Source: Conoideocrella luteorostrata
Taxonomy: Eukaryota > Ascomycota > Sordariomycetes > Hypocreales > Clavicipitaceae
Direction of reading: 5' to 3'
DNA length: 64,000 nucleotides
Assembly (NCBI GenBank): GCA_032433595.1
Contig: JASWJB010000042.1
Location: forward strand, 1-64,000
Shown here: piece after piece, positions 45,991 through 56,358 of the stretch
Layout of the letters: every line of letters starts with the position of its first letter
Position numbering within the stretch: the stretch's first letter is position 1
Notes under the pieces: model-generated
What the model was told of the DNA's origin: nothing
The model's database searches: none
Seen by the model: only the letters and a program-made list of their open reading frames with translations
Translations under genes and position numbers: made by a program

Positions 45991-47349
45991 GATGCGTAGG
46001 CTGTGATGATGCAGCGGGTGGGAAGAGAAGTGGCGATCACGACGGACGCGGCATAGGAGGCTGTGTGATGGCGTATAAAAGAAGAGCGAGATTAATTTCG
46101 GGTGTTGGAGCAAGAGTCGGACCGGGATATTTGGCCTCTTATGACGTGGATGGCGATGCGCCGACGAGGCAAGGAGAAATTTGGTTGGCGTTGAAGAGGA
46201 AGTAGGAATCCCGACTCGACGGGCGGCAGGCAGTAAAAGGGCCGAGTTGGAGGGTTTGATTGGCTGATTACGCTGGGCTGCATTAACTCGCCACTTATGT
46301 ATAAGGTCGTGCGTGCGTCTCGTACGGAGTGCAGGCCGCACTTCACATTGTGGCGCTTGCTTCAGAACGGCTGTCGCTGTCGGAAATTCTGGCAGGCTAG
46401 CGACACATGCACCCTGGTGGTGGGCATTGAGCGGACAGAGTGCTCCGCTTTCAAGATAAACATTTCTGTAGGACGACTCGGCATCTAAATGACTGTATTG
46501 TAGATGGGTCGTGGAGCTGTTCGCAGGATTTAAATTCTTGTACCCGGTACTCGGCACTCCGGGAGTAGCTACTGTATTGTCCATGGTGACCCATGATCAA
46601 GATGACCCAAAGACATTCTAATTTCTATGCTAGACGCCTTTCAGAGCCGAATATTCCCCGTGAGAACTACACTCGCTGCAGTCGTGACGTTGGGTACTGC
46701 ATCATTGCAGCCTATCACGACTGATCAGCATCAGAAGAAACCTCACGAAAGAAAGAAAGACTATTCGACCGCGGCCACACGAAGCAAAGGCTGGTCACCG
46801 CTTCCGTCCCCTTGCAGCAGTCTCGTCTCGCAATTGGCCGCTGCGCAGTCGATGCATTGGAGCGTACACCTGAGCACAGTGAGGTGGCTGGGCACAGGCG
46901 CAGAGTTGGGCTCTGATGCCCGCCCACCCTGCTTATGCTTAATAAGGTGCTTCGGGTTTCTTTTTTTTCTCCCAACCGACTGCACCTGTCGCCCGCCAGC
47001 TGTCATGCAGCCTCTTCCGCACCGAAAGGGCGAGCAACGTTTTTTTTCCCGCTCGCATCTTGGCTAACTGGTCAACCATCGCCAAAAACGAAGCGAATCG
47101 CGAACCGAACGGCCGTCAAGGGCCACAGCTTGCCTGTTCTTGATTTTTTCTTTTGCTCTTTTCAGTAACATTGTTCATTGGTTTGCTTTCTGGATCAAAA
47201 GGGGAGCTTGCAGCAGTTATCAATTGCACTGCGCGTGCGTTTTACCCGCTTGCTCACTGCCGTGTCACCGGCACTTGCTTTCTTGCTTCGCTATACTTTT
47301 TCATCCTCGCCCCCGTTATCCGACTGCATATAAAACCCCCAACGAGCCG
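45991..47349. other. Divergent promoter region of the small membrane protein and EDC4-like gene
   Basis: About 1.36 kb. Contains CGTACGGAGTG at about 46321, several T- and C-rich tracts near 46960-47060 and a long pyrimidine-rich leader (to 47340) before the EDC4-like ATG. The coding frame of the EDC4-like gene is open back to about 47140 but that part lacks a suitable ATG context. Confidence 0.5.
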
Positions 47350-50300
47350 ATGGATCTCCCTCCCGCCGCTCCGACGCCGCCCGTCAATAACAGCGGAATG
47401 GCTTCCAATGCGGATCGCACCGCCAACTTGCTGAATCTGCTCAAGTTTAGCGGTGGGTCAGGCAGCTCGAGCTCGCAGCAGCAGCATCAGCACCAACAAC
47501 AGCCTGATCACCAACAGTCACCGCCGCAAGCGCAGCAGCATTTGCATCATCATCACCAACAGCAGCAGCAGCAGCAGCAGCCTCGCCAGTCGAGCTTCTC
47601 TCAGACTCAATACTCGTCGCCTCCCACTCGTATTCATCAGCCTGCGCCGACTGCGGCCGATCCGACAGGCCTTTTGGCTGCATTGATGAGAGGTGGTACC
47701 CACGATTCTGAAGAGCCAAGACGGGCTGGGCCTCCTCCTCAGCAACCACAGCCTGCCAATGCTAATCCCTTTGGCAAGGGCTCGCCGTCTGCTGACACAA
47801 CTTCATACCTGCTTAATTTGCTCAACCGCCCGAAGCCCAGCCAGACCGACCAGCACCCTGCGAATGAAAAGTTACGGGCTAATGGTGCTGCTTCGCAGTC
47901 GCCCGAGATTACTACCGACTCCAACCACTTCTTCAACCAGTACCAGCATCAGCAGCCTAATGCGTATCAGCAGCACGGTCAACATTATCATCAACATGGA
48001 TCCTCCGAGTCATACAGTGACGTGCAAAACACAGCCCACACTAGTTCTTACCACCAGTATTCCCAGGCACAAAACCAGGAGCAACCTGCCGATATGTCTG
48101 CTTTTTATCACCAGTTGATGGGTAGTCTTGCTCAGTCGTCGCCACAGTCTCATAGCTCTCAACCGACTAGCCATGCTGCCCAGGCGCCTTTCCAGATTCT
48201 TAAGAAGGGTCAGGCTTCTCCCGCAGGCTCGCATCACCTCGAGCAGACAAATGTAGCCAACGAGCGAAGCCCGTTGGCTAGTCCACCCGAACAGAGCCGT
48301 CACATCATCCACCGCACTTCCTCTCTGCACTCTCATCAGTCTACTCACAAGTCAACCATGCAGACACCCCCTGTAGAGCTCGAACGCTTCGCTTCTACCG
48401 AGAAGAGCAAGGAGACCGTTGCCGAAGCTGTGCATGATCTTGCTGATCAGGCCGACAAAGATGCTCAAGAAGCGCTCGATAGAGCCGAGCACAAAATTGC
48501 TGCCTCTGATACCTCTGCCGATGATGCGATTCACAAGCAATCATCTCCCGGCCAGGAACGACCCGCCGAGGAAGTTAACGTCTCTGTTGTGAAGAAAATC
48601 GAAGAGCAGATTGTCCAAAACATAAAAAACGGACATGACGTAACTGTGAACCACAGTTCGCCCGAGGCAGGCGCTCTCAATGACAGCTCCGATTCTGGCA
48701 ATGCTGCTGGCGAGCTTACGCAGGATGTGGCAGACAGTTGGGAGAGCGCCGACCAAGGAGAGATCGTCGTCATTGAAGAAAAGGAGACGACACCTGTTCG
48801 CGTGTACAACTTCCCAATGAAGCCCTGGATTTCCATTTCGCTCCAGGAAGAACTGAATGGAATACGGCCCGAATTTCGAGAAGAGTCAATCATGGACATT
48901 GCTCGCCTCAAGAAGGAGTTTGACCAGATCGACCGAAATCTCTACACCGCCTCACAGAGCTACATGACTTACGGAATGTCCAAACAAGGAGGGTTGCGTG
49001 TTATTCGTCAAGATGACGGAAAAGACGCCAAGGTCTTCACTGACACCAAGGATAGAATCTTTAACGTTGCCATGTCGGTGACTCCCTCTGACCACGAAAG
49101 TATTCAGCGAGAGGCCATTATTGGCACTGGTATCAGCGGTACTGTCTACTGGGTGCAGATTAGGGACGGCGAGAAGGATCATATCGAGGACCAACATTTG
49201 GAACAGTATGGGTTCGCTCTTCCTCCCATCTCGTCGCACGATGGTGACGCGCCGGGTGGTGTTCTGAAGACTAGAGCTCGTGCTTCCACCACCCACCCCG
49301 AAGTTTTTGCAGTCGGTCGCGGAAAGTCTATCAGTTTCATCTGGCCCTCTTATATCCTGCAGAACAAGCTTTTCAAGGCCGGGCATGATCGCGTTGTCGA
49401 CACTGAGGCCCTGCTTAAGCAGTGCTCCCTAAAGATCAACACCGGCAAAGCTGGTAAAGACTTTACGTTCAGTCAGGACGATTCAGTAGTCGTTTCTCTC
49501 GACAAGTCTGGTCGAGTCAAGTTTTGGGATGTCCGCGACCTCGTCGCAACCAAGGAAGGTTGTGATGCCCGTTCTCCTCTGCCTGCCCACTCCTCATTGG
49601 AGATCAAAGAGCCACTGATGACCTTGTCGACTACACCGGAAGGAGAAAAGGCATGGCCTACATCTGTTCTCTTGTTGGATAAGCAGCGCCCGTATCAAAA
49701 ACGAGGTGCACTCCGCTACATGATTGTTGGTATGAAACAAAACCATATTCTGCAACTTTGGGATCTCGCTCTTGGCAAACCGGTTCAGGAGTTTAATTTA
49801 CCCCACACCAAAGAGTCCGATGCTGTGTGCAGTGTCATGTATCACCCTGCTAGTGGCATGATTGTTATTGGCCATCCCACACGCAACTCGATCTACTTCG
49901 CCCATCTCTCGGCTCCCAAGTATAACCTTAAGAACGTATCTCAGGCCGAGTACATTCAGCGACTTATTGCTCAAGACGCTTCTATTCCGCAGCCGGATAG
50001 TACTGCTGTGATTAGTGGCGTTCGCGAGTATTCTTTTGCTAACCGTGGTGTTCTTCGCTCACTGGATATCCTTTCCAGCCCCGCTATGGTGCAGGATGCC
50101 GACGAGCCCACCCTCTTTGAGCTGTATGCTATGCATTCCAAGGGTGTAGCCTGCATCCTTGTCAGGCAAGGCGAGCTAGGATGGTCCAGGGAGAATAAGG
50201 TTCTCGATGCAGTTGATGCGGTCGACGAGGGCCTCGTCACTGTTACCAAGCTTAAGACGCCGCAGCAGAATGAAGCCGCCTCCAATGGCGAAAATCAGCA

Positions 50301-52230
50301 GACGAAGAATATCTTCACAAGACCCGCAACTAAAGAGCCGAACCACCAGTCCCCTCCAACCCAAAATGAGCCTGCTCAACGTACGTTGGAGACGCCGACT
50401 CCAGCCAAACCGAAGAACGAGCCAAAGGAGTCTGAGACCCCGGTCCAGTCCTCCAAGGAAGGTCAGGCTGAGAAACCTGAGCGAAAATCTCGAAAGAAGA
50501 AGACCAACGCCACCAGGGAGGGCGAAGCTGCTGCTAATGGAGCTTCCAACTCGCCTCGTGCTGTCCAGCCCGGCAAACCAGAGCCGGCCATAAAGGCAGG
50601 CAACAACACGCAGATTGCTAGTGGTGTAACCGCCGAGTCGTTCGATTCCGCCATCAGCACAATGCAGACACGCTTGACTGCTGCCGTCTCTGACACACTC
50701 CAGTCTTCTTTACAAAATCTCCAGGGCAAAATTGACGATGGTGCCCGTGTTCGCGATGAGACCTTCAACCAGCACCAAATCAAACTCCTGGATATGGTGT
50801 CTGAGGTGCTTAACGAGAACACGCAAAAGGTCTTGGAGTCCTTGATTCATCACCAATTTACCGAGTTGGTGATTCCCGCTATTGGCGACAAAGCCACAAA
50901 GGCCGTTTCCGACGTTCTCCAACACAAACTCCAGCCACATGTCGCGTCCTCCGTCCAGAAAGAGATCCAGAGCTCTCTCCCCCAGGCGCTGAACCGATCA
51001 CTGCGATCCACTGATTTTTTGAATACTATTGCTGACCGTGTTGGCACGTCTGTAAGCGCCACCGTACAGCAGGAGGTTATTGCAACAATTACCCAACGAC
51101 TCACCCCCACATTCCGAAACATTGTCAACCAGTCCGCTCAGCAAGCTGCGGGCGAGCTTCACCAGAAATATCAGGAAAAATTCGATCAGATGCATTCTCA
51201 ACATGCTGCGGACAGCAACAAGATTGATCAGTTGCTTTCATATGTAACGCGTCTCACCGACATGGTTTCCACTATGGCGGCATCTCAATCCTCGCTTCAG
51301 GCTGAATTCCTCAAGATGAAGCAACAGCCAGTTCATGAGCTGCCTGGAGCCTCCGGTGTCCAAGGTCTCCCGAGAGATGGGGGCATGGGACCTCGAGGAG
51401 CAGCCTATGGCCGTCAAAGCTATCCGAACAATGGCATGATTGCTGGAACACACCAGCAACCGAGTCTCGCCAGCTATCAGTCTAGCCAGGTGCCTAGCCA
51501 ACAACACCAGCAGTATATGGGTAGCCCCGAGTATATGCGAGGAGGACAGCATCTAGGCAGTCCTCGGGGCTCCGTGCCACAGGCCGATATTGCGTCCGGC
51601 AGCAAAATTAGCGGCGTCGCTGGTGCCTTTGCAAATCAGACCAACAAGACCGACGTGGAGGCTGAGCAGGAGATTCAGAGACGTGTTCTGATCATTGAGC
51701 AAGCCATTAAGGAAGGACGTCTCCAGGATGCAATGATCCAATGGATCCAGAGCGGCCACGAGAAGGCAATTTTCCAGCGATGCCTGAGTTTGCAGCCTCC
51801 CAGCCGATTCGAGAATATGCCTCCGCTGGTACTTCTAGTTGTGATTGCCACCCTTTCCAAGGATCTCCATCTTACTTCACGTCTTAAGCAAGAGATTGAC
51901 TGGATCGAGATGGCCATTAGGTCTTTTGGAAAGAGCATGCCTAAATCTGTAAGTCACCCTGACGGGTTTGCTCCATATCATCGCTTGGCGCGTTTGACTA
52001 AGAAGTTTATTCAGGACTGGGAGCAACAAGGTGTCCGAGAAATGATGGGCAGTGTATCGCAGACGATGCAACTGTTGATCAACCGTCTGAGCCCTCTCAT
52101 TGCCGGCTACGAGACCAACTACCCCGTTGACCCATGGCTAGCCAGCGTCGATCGAAACAAGATGGAGTGGATTGTACGATCTTCTGAACACATTCTTCAA
52201 TCTTTTGGGGGCTCTCAGAGCTACGAATAG
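47350..52230 (+). CDS. EDC4: EDC4/Ge-1-like mRNA-decapping scaffold
   Basis: Single-exon frame of 1626 aa from the ATG at 47350 (MDLPPAAPTPP). The N-terminal about 450 residues are low-complexity, with LLNLLKF and SYLLNLLNRPK short helical motifs and long Gln/His tracts. Residues about 480-950 form a WD40-like propeller (VFAVGRGKSISFIWPSYI, DDSVVVSLDKSGRVKFWDVRDL, QNHILQLWDLALGKPVQEF). A Lys/Pro/Glu linker is followed by a long coiled coil (about 1090-1330) and a conserved helical C-terminal domain (EIQRRVLIIEQAIKEGRLQDA). This order is that of EDC4/Ge-1 (Pdc1 in fission yeast), the P-body scaffold that links Dcp2 decapping enzyme to its activators in the cytoplasm. The length fits filamentous-fungal members. 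Confidence 0.85.
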   Translation: MDLPPAAPTPPVNNSGMASNADRTANLLNLLKFSGGSGSSSSQQQHQHQQQPDHQQSPPQAQQHLHHHHQQQQQQQQPRQSSFSQTQYSSPPTRIHQPAPTAADPTGLLAALMRGGTHDSEEPRRAGPPPQQPQPANANPFGKGSPSADTTSYLLNLLNRPKPSQTDQHPANEKLRANGAASQSPEITTDSNHFFNQYQHQQPNAYQQHGQHYHQHGSSESYSDVQNTAHTSSYHQYSQAQNQEQPADMSAFYHQLMGSLAQSSPQSHSSQPTSHAAQAPFQILKKGQASPAGSHHLEQTNVANERSPLASPPEQSRHIIHRTSSLHSHQSTHKSTMQTPPVELERFASTEKSKETVAEAVHDLADQADKDAQEALDRAEHKIAASDTSADDAIHKQSSPGQERPAEEVNVSVVKKIEEQIVQNIKNGHDVTVNHSSPEAGALNDSSDSGNAAGELTQDVADSWESADQGEIVVIEEKETTPVRVYNFPMKPWISISLQEELNGIRPEFREESIMDIARLKKEFDQIDRNLYTASQSYMTYGMSKQGGLRVIRQDDGKDAKVFTDTKDRIFNVAMSVTPSDHESIQREAIIGTGISGTVYWVQIRDGEKDHIEDQHLEQYGFALPPISSHDGDAPGGVLKTRARASTTHPEVFAVGRGKSISFIWPSYILQNKLFKAGHDRVVDTEALLKQCSLKINTGKAGKDFTFSQDDSVVVSLDKSGRVKFWDVRDLVATKEGCDARSPLPAHSSLEIKEPLMTLSTTPEGEKAWPTSVLLLDKQRPYQKRGALRYMIVGMKQNHILQLWDLALGKPVQEFNLPHTKESDAVCSVMYHPASGMIVIGHPTRNSIYFAHLSAPKYNLKNVSQAEYIQRLIAQDASIPQPDSTAVISGVREYSFANRGVLRSLDILSSPAMVQDADEPTLFELYAMHSKGVACILVRQGELGWSRENKVLDAVDAVDEGLVTVTKLKTPQQNEAASNGENQQTKNIFTRPATKEPNHQSPPTQNEPAQRTLETPTPAKPKNEPKESETPVQSSKEGQAEKPERKSRKKKTNATREGEAAANGASNSPRAVQPGKPEPAIKAGNNTQIASGVTAESFDSAISTMQTRLTAAVSDTLQSSLQNLQGKIDDGARVRDETFNQHQIKLLDMVSEVLNENTQKVLESLIHHQFTELVIPAIGDKATKAVSDVLQHKLQPHVASSVQKEIQSSLPQALNRSLRSTDFLNTIADRVGTSVSATVQQEVIATITQRLTPTFRNIVNQSAQQAAGELHQKYQEKFDQMHSQHAADSNKIDQLLSYVTRLTDMVSTMAASQSSLQAEFLKMKQQPVHELPGASGVQGLPRDGGMGPRGAAYGRQSYPNNGMIAGTHQQPSLASYQSSQVPSQQHQQYMGSPEYMRGGQHLGSPRGSVPQADIASGSKISGVAGAFANQTNKTDVEAEQEIQRRVLIIEQAIKEGRLQDAMIQWIQSGHEKAIFQRCLSLQPPSRFENMPPLVLLVVIATLSKDLHLTSRLKQEIDWIEMAIRSFGKSMPKSVSHPDGFAPYHRLARLTKKFIQDWEQQGVREMMGSVSQTMQLLINRLSPLIAGYETNYPVDPWLASVDRNKMEWIVRSSEHILQSFGGSQSYE
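47476..47583 (+). repeat. Gln/His-coding CAG/CAA/CAT tract
   Basis: Runs of CAG, CAA and CAT/CAC codons (for example HLHHHHQQQQQQQQ) in the N-terminal disordered part of the EDC4-like protein. Mixed codons with short pure CAG runs near 47562-47580. The tract is likely length-variable between isolates. Confidence 0.85.
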
Positions 52231-52988
52231 TTAATGACGGATGGCCCCTCTGGGTATTTTGCTGCATTTCGGACGCCGCCCGTGTACTGAATCGAGTCAA
52301 GCCGGAGTTTGGTGGAAAATAATTTTGAGGTTCTTGTTGGCGGGATATCCCCCCCACGTGACTAATATTCCCCGAGTTGTTTTGTTGATTTTGCTTCATC
52401 TCCTTTGCCAGAACATTGCAGGAGGCAGAATTTCAGAGCATTTGTTTTGTCATGGATTGATTTTATTTCATTAGATGGCACTATTTTCAGGAGGGTGATG
52501 AGTTTGGTTTTCAACTCTTACGTGATCACACTTCATGACTAGGATGATGTACATCAGAACCTTCGTATTTTCTTGTTTCCTTGCGACGATGGCATAGAGG
52601 TAGTCAACACAGTGCCTACGGGCTGTATAGTGCGTTCATTATACATTATATGAAGATTTATGTAAGACTAAGAATTTTTTATTACAGTGTGATGACTCTC
52701 CGGCTGTGTTCCACGCTAAGTAAGATGCTGTGCGCTCTGGGATTTACTCGGCGCCGCCAACGCCAGTTCGGTGTGGGACTTGGCTGTCTTAGTGGAGCCC
52801 CACCACAATGGTTTGCCCCTGTTTAATCGTGACAATAATTTCAATCTCGAATGTTTTGCTCAGCCGGCTCCTTTCTTCAACGCTTCCTGTTTCTGCACCA
52901 GCCATTGCTCACGGACAACTACTGTCACAGCTCAAAGAGGGCTCTTACATTGTCTTCCATGCTCTGACACAACAATTGATTTCGGACA
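52231..52988. other. Intergenic region
   Basis: About 760 bp: 3' flank of the EDC4-like gene and promoter of the sterol isomerase gene. Frames here are open by chance and show no recognisable protein. Confidence 0.55.
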
Positions 52989-53817
52989 ATGGACGGCCCA
53001 ATTGCTGATTTGGGTCCTCACCCCTACTACCCCCTTGGGGTCAGTATCCCGACTTATGTCGCCAACACGATGAATGCCGGTGTTCTGGTGTCTATATTTG
53101 CGGCTGGCTGCGGTATCATCTTCCTGCCTACGTACCTGGCTGCCACCAAGTCGCGGCCTGGCATTTCATTTGGCGAGATTCTTATCGTCTTTTGGTGGGT
53201 GCTCTGCGGCTTCATCCACTTCTTCTTCGAGGGTACGTACAATACATTCCTGCCTCGCTGCTTGCGTTTGAGCGCTGCGCAAGCACATCGCATCCAATAA
53301 ATAGCATGGTGTTTGGTGGGCGGCTCCCATGTAACTAATTTGGTCAACCCCCCTTGCAGGCTACTTCTCCTACAATCACTTCGACATGGCCAGCAAAGGC
53401 GATCTCTTCGGCCAGCTCTGGAAGGAGTACTCGCTCTCCGACTCGCGATACATGACGCAGGACCCCTTCGTGGTGTGCATGGAGACTGTGACAGCCGTGT
53501 TCTGGGGCCCGCTGTCCTTTTGCATTGCATATTCGATCATCAAGGACCGCCCGTGGAGACACGCGCTGCAGCTGATTGTCAGCGTGGGGCAGATGTACGG
53601 TGATTTGCTGTATTATGTGATTTGCTGGTACAACGAGCTGGTTAATGGGGTTGCGTATTCTCGGCCAGAACGGTACTATTACTGGGCGTACTTTATTCTG
53701 TGTAATGCGTTCTGGATTGCTATTCCGTTGGGGTTGATTGTGCAGAGTGTGCGGGCGGTTGGGAGGGCTTTTGAGAAGAGGACAGCTGTGAACGGGTCCG
53801 CGAAGAAGACGCAATAG
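52989..53817 (+). CDS. EBP-type sterol isomerase
   Basis: Two exons, join(52989..53232, 53360..53817), 233 aa, joined at Gly (G+GC). It matches the emopamil-binding protein (EBP) family, ER membrane enzymes that move the sterol ring double bond from C8 to C7. Predicted helices: VLVSIFAAGCGIIFLPTYL, GEILIVFWWVLCGFIHFFFEG, then VTAVFWGPLSFCIAYSII, ALQLIVSVGQMYGDLLYYVI and WAYFILCNAFWIAIPLGLIV. Family-conserved polar residues are present: His and Glu in CGFIHFFFEGYF, Glu in VCMETVTAVFWGP, and the GQMYGD segment. Length agrees with EBP (about 220-240 aa). Fungi normally also use unrelated ERG2 for this step, so this may be a second isomerase or act on another sterol. A lysine-containing tail (AKKTQ) suits ER retention. 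Confidence 0.88.
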
Positions 53818-53910
53818 ACGACAAACTGGTGAATGCTTCGTCGGGCCAACTTGACATGTATTAGTACTTTCAGATGGAAAATGTATATAATCTACATAAA
53901 GTTCGACGCT

Positions 53911-55210
53911 CTAACCCTGCCGTGGGGGATCCAGCGCAACCTTGTTCTTCGTCACCGCATCAATCTCATCCATAACCTCCGGCGTCAGCTTGTCTAATAT
54001 CTTCAACGCCGCGACATTCTCATCCAACTGCTCGGGCCTGCTTGCGCCGGTAATCACGCTGCTCACGTTCGGGTTCTTCAAGCACCACGCCACGGCGAGC
54101 TGGCTCTGCGTGACACCCAGCTTGTCCGCGATGGGCTTCAGCCGTCGCACCTGGTCAAGCCCGTCCTTCCACTCATCCGAGTCCATGCGGCTCCTCATCA
54201 AGTCCGCAAAGGAATCCTTGCTGGTGCCGAAGCGGGAGTCGGGCGGGGGCTTGCCGTCCACGACGTCGTTGTACTTGCCGGACAGGACGCCCATCTTGAT
54301 GGGGCTGAAGGTGGTGAGGCCGAGACCGCACCGCTCGTAGAGCCGCTGGAACTGGCCCTCTACTTTTTCGCGGGTGAGGATGTTGTACTGCGGCTGTTCG
54401 ACGATGGGGCCTATCATGCGGAGGTCTCGAGCGATGCCGACCTGATGTTGTGATTAGCAAGTCAAGTCAAGTTCAAGTTCAAGTCACCCCTCATGGTAGC
54501 CAGCCAATAAAGCTAGGTAGCTAGCTAGCTAGATAGTTGGGTCAATTGTCAACACGTACAGCTTCGGCGATCTCGTCGGCGCTCCATTCCGACGTTCCCC
54601 AGTAGAAGGCCATGCCCTGCTCAATCACGTAGTTGAATGCGCGGACCGTCTCTTCCATGGGCGTCAGGCGATCCGGACGATGGGCATACACAACATCCAC
54701 ATACTTGAGCTGCAGACGCTCCAGACTGGCCTCGAGGCCCTCAATAATGTGTTTCCTCGAAAGACCGTGGTTATTGACGAGGATTTCGCCATTGACGGCG
54801 CCCCAGTTGATTTCTACAAACGCAAGGGGTCAGCAATAACGAATGATAATTTGATACTGTTTTACACTGCAAGGAAGCTTGTGTGTGTGTGTGCGTGTGT
54901 TGCAGGGTGGTGGGTGGAGGACGTGGCATTGCTCACTCGTTGTAATCACCAAATCGCTGCGCTTCCAGCCAAAGTGCTTGATTGCCCTGCCCATGACCTT
55001 CTCCGACTCCCCGGCCGTGTAGTTCTCCGCGGTATCGAAGAAGTTGACGCCCAGATCATACGCCTTCTTCATGCACGCAAAGGTCTGCTCGTCCTGCGCG
55101 TAGCCCCCGTACGTCATCCAGCCGCCGAGCCCAATGGCCGAGACGTGCAGCCCGGAGCGGCCGAGGCGGCGGTACAGCATGCCTGTGTCGCGAGGTTCGG
55201 ACCAGGCCAT
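53911..55210 (-). CDS. Aldo/keto reductase (K+ channel beta-subunit type)
   Basis: Three-exon minus-strand model complement(join(53911..54441, 54560..54813, 54937..55210)), 352 aa, all junctions GT-AG and in phase. It is a TIM-barrel aldo/keto reductase of the AKR6-like group. [20 protein letters not shown] opens the barrel. [17 protein letters not shown] gives the Asp and Tyr of the catalytic tetrad. The Lys is rebuilt across intron 1 (TTK-INWG). YAHRPD carries the His. [20 protein letters not shown] and [19 protein letters not shown] are typical of the group. [17 protein letters not shown] forms the NADPH-binding end. These enzymes reduce aldehydes or ketones with NADPH in the cytosol; the substrate is not predictable. 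Its 3' end faces that of the sterol isomerase with 93 bp between stops. Confidence 0.92.
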
Positions 55211-56358
55211 TGTGGTTGGATTTGACGAGTGATTTGATTTACAGAGGTGGGAAAAATAAAAGAAAACGTTTGTTAATTTTTCTTCTTCTGTACAATATCG
55301 AATGACGGCGAAAGCCAAACCCTTTTAAACTGTCCAGAGCTTCATGCGGGCTTGGCCGGATGGAGAAATTCTCGGGTCCTTTCTGCAGGTAGGCACAGCT
55401 AGACCCTTTTACTCCCCGCAGTGCCACCGGCGGAGGAGGGGGTGATGGGCACGCCTATGCGTCACACGGCGAGGCATTCAGAGAGGTAGAATGTGTTTTA
55501 TTTCGTGGATGTAGAATTCGTACTCGGTACTCCGTACACATGCAACGTTTCCCCTGGGTCCCCCATAGCAGGGCCCGCTGTTTGATAAACTCCGTGCGTT
55601 AATTCCGCTGCGCATGAATGCAAAATCCAGAATAACCTGGTACGTACGGAGCACTCTCAACAGATTCGTTGAGCTGGGTGGGATGCATGGGATGCAGGGT
55701 CCACAAGGCAGCAAGCTTTCGTCAACAGGCGACGGGGAGCGGGTGAAAGTGGGGCGAGGTGAGACCAGGGTTCTAGTTTCGTGCTGCTGGCTGTCCATTC
55801 TGTCCGCAACGGTGCGTGTATTTTGATTCAATAACGTAAGTACTCCGTAGTTGGTTGGCTTTTTCATAATTATAAACCGCACGATGCCATGATTATAAGC
55901 CCCTAGGAACGAACACAGGGCGCTGTTTTTTTTTTTCGCGTCATTCAAATCGTGCAAGAAATAAAGACTTCTGCTACTCCGTACTCCTTACTCTGTACTT
56001 CGTACGGAGTAGAGAGAACATCTTTAAGTAGGCATCCCCACGGGAATGGCCCAAACTAACATCTGGAAAGACAGCGCCTTGTGGTCGCTCCTGAGGCTTA
56101 TGATTATCCCAAGTGGGGGCCTTATAAAGTACATCAACTGCCCGAGTCTATGAGATGTAGCGGCGAGCAATGAATGGGCTTGCCGGCAGCTGATTGATCG
56201 GCTAGAGAGCCTGACTAGCCTCGCACTGGCTACGAGGTTGCAAAAATGCCATAATTCCGCGAGTTAATCCCGCGAGTCAATTTCGATTTACAAGAGTTTC
56301 GAGTCTCGGTGAACATAGAGTAGCTACTCCGTACGGTACGAAGTACGGGATGGTACAC
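55211..56358. other. Intergenic region rich in TACGGAGTA palindromes
   Basis: About 1.15 kb with at least six copies of the TACTCCGTA/TACGGAGTA motif (55529, 55841, 55974, 56002, 56324 and diverged ones). One pair forms an 11-bp inverted repeat. A T-run lies at about 55926-55936. I see no gene. Right end is 3' flank of the minus-strand Zn2Cys6 gene; left end is the aldo/keto reductase promoter. Confidence 0.6.
55974..56012. repeat. Perfect 11-bp inverted repeat (hairpin)
   Basis: CTACTCCGTAC at 55974-55984 and its exact reverse complement GTACGGAGTAG at 56002-56012, separated by 17 bases. Each arm is itself a copy of the dispersed intergenic motif. Confidence 0.9.

Noticed and set aside
47447..47749. 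Minus-strand Ala-rich frames opposite the EDC4-like Gln/His tract
   Set aside because: Mirror image of CAG/CAA repeats (poly-Ala/Leu in antisense); the plus-strand gene explains the sequence.
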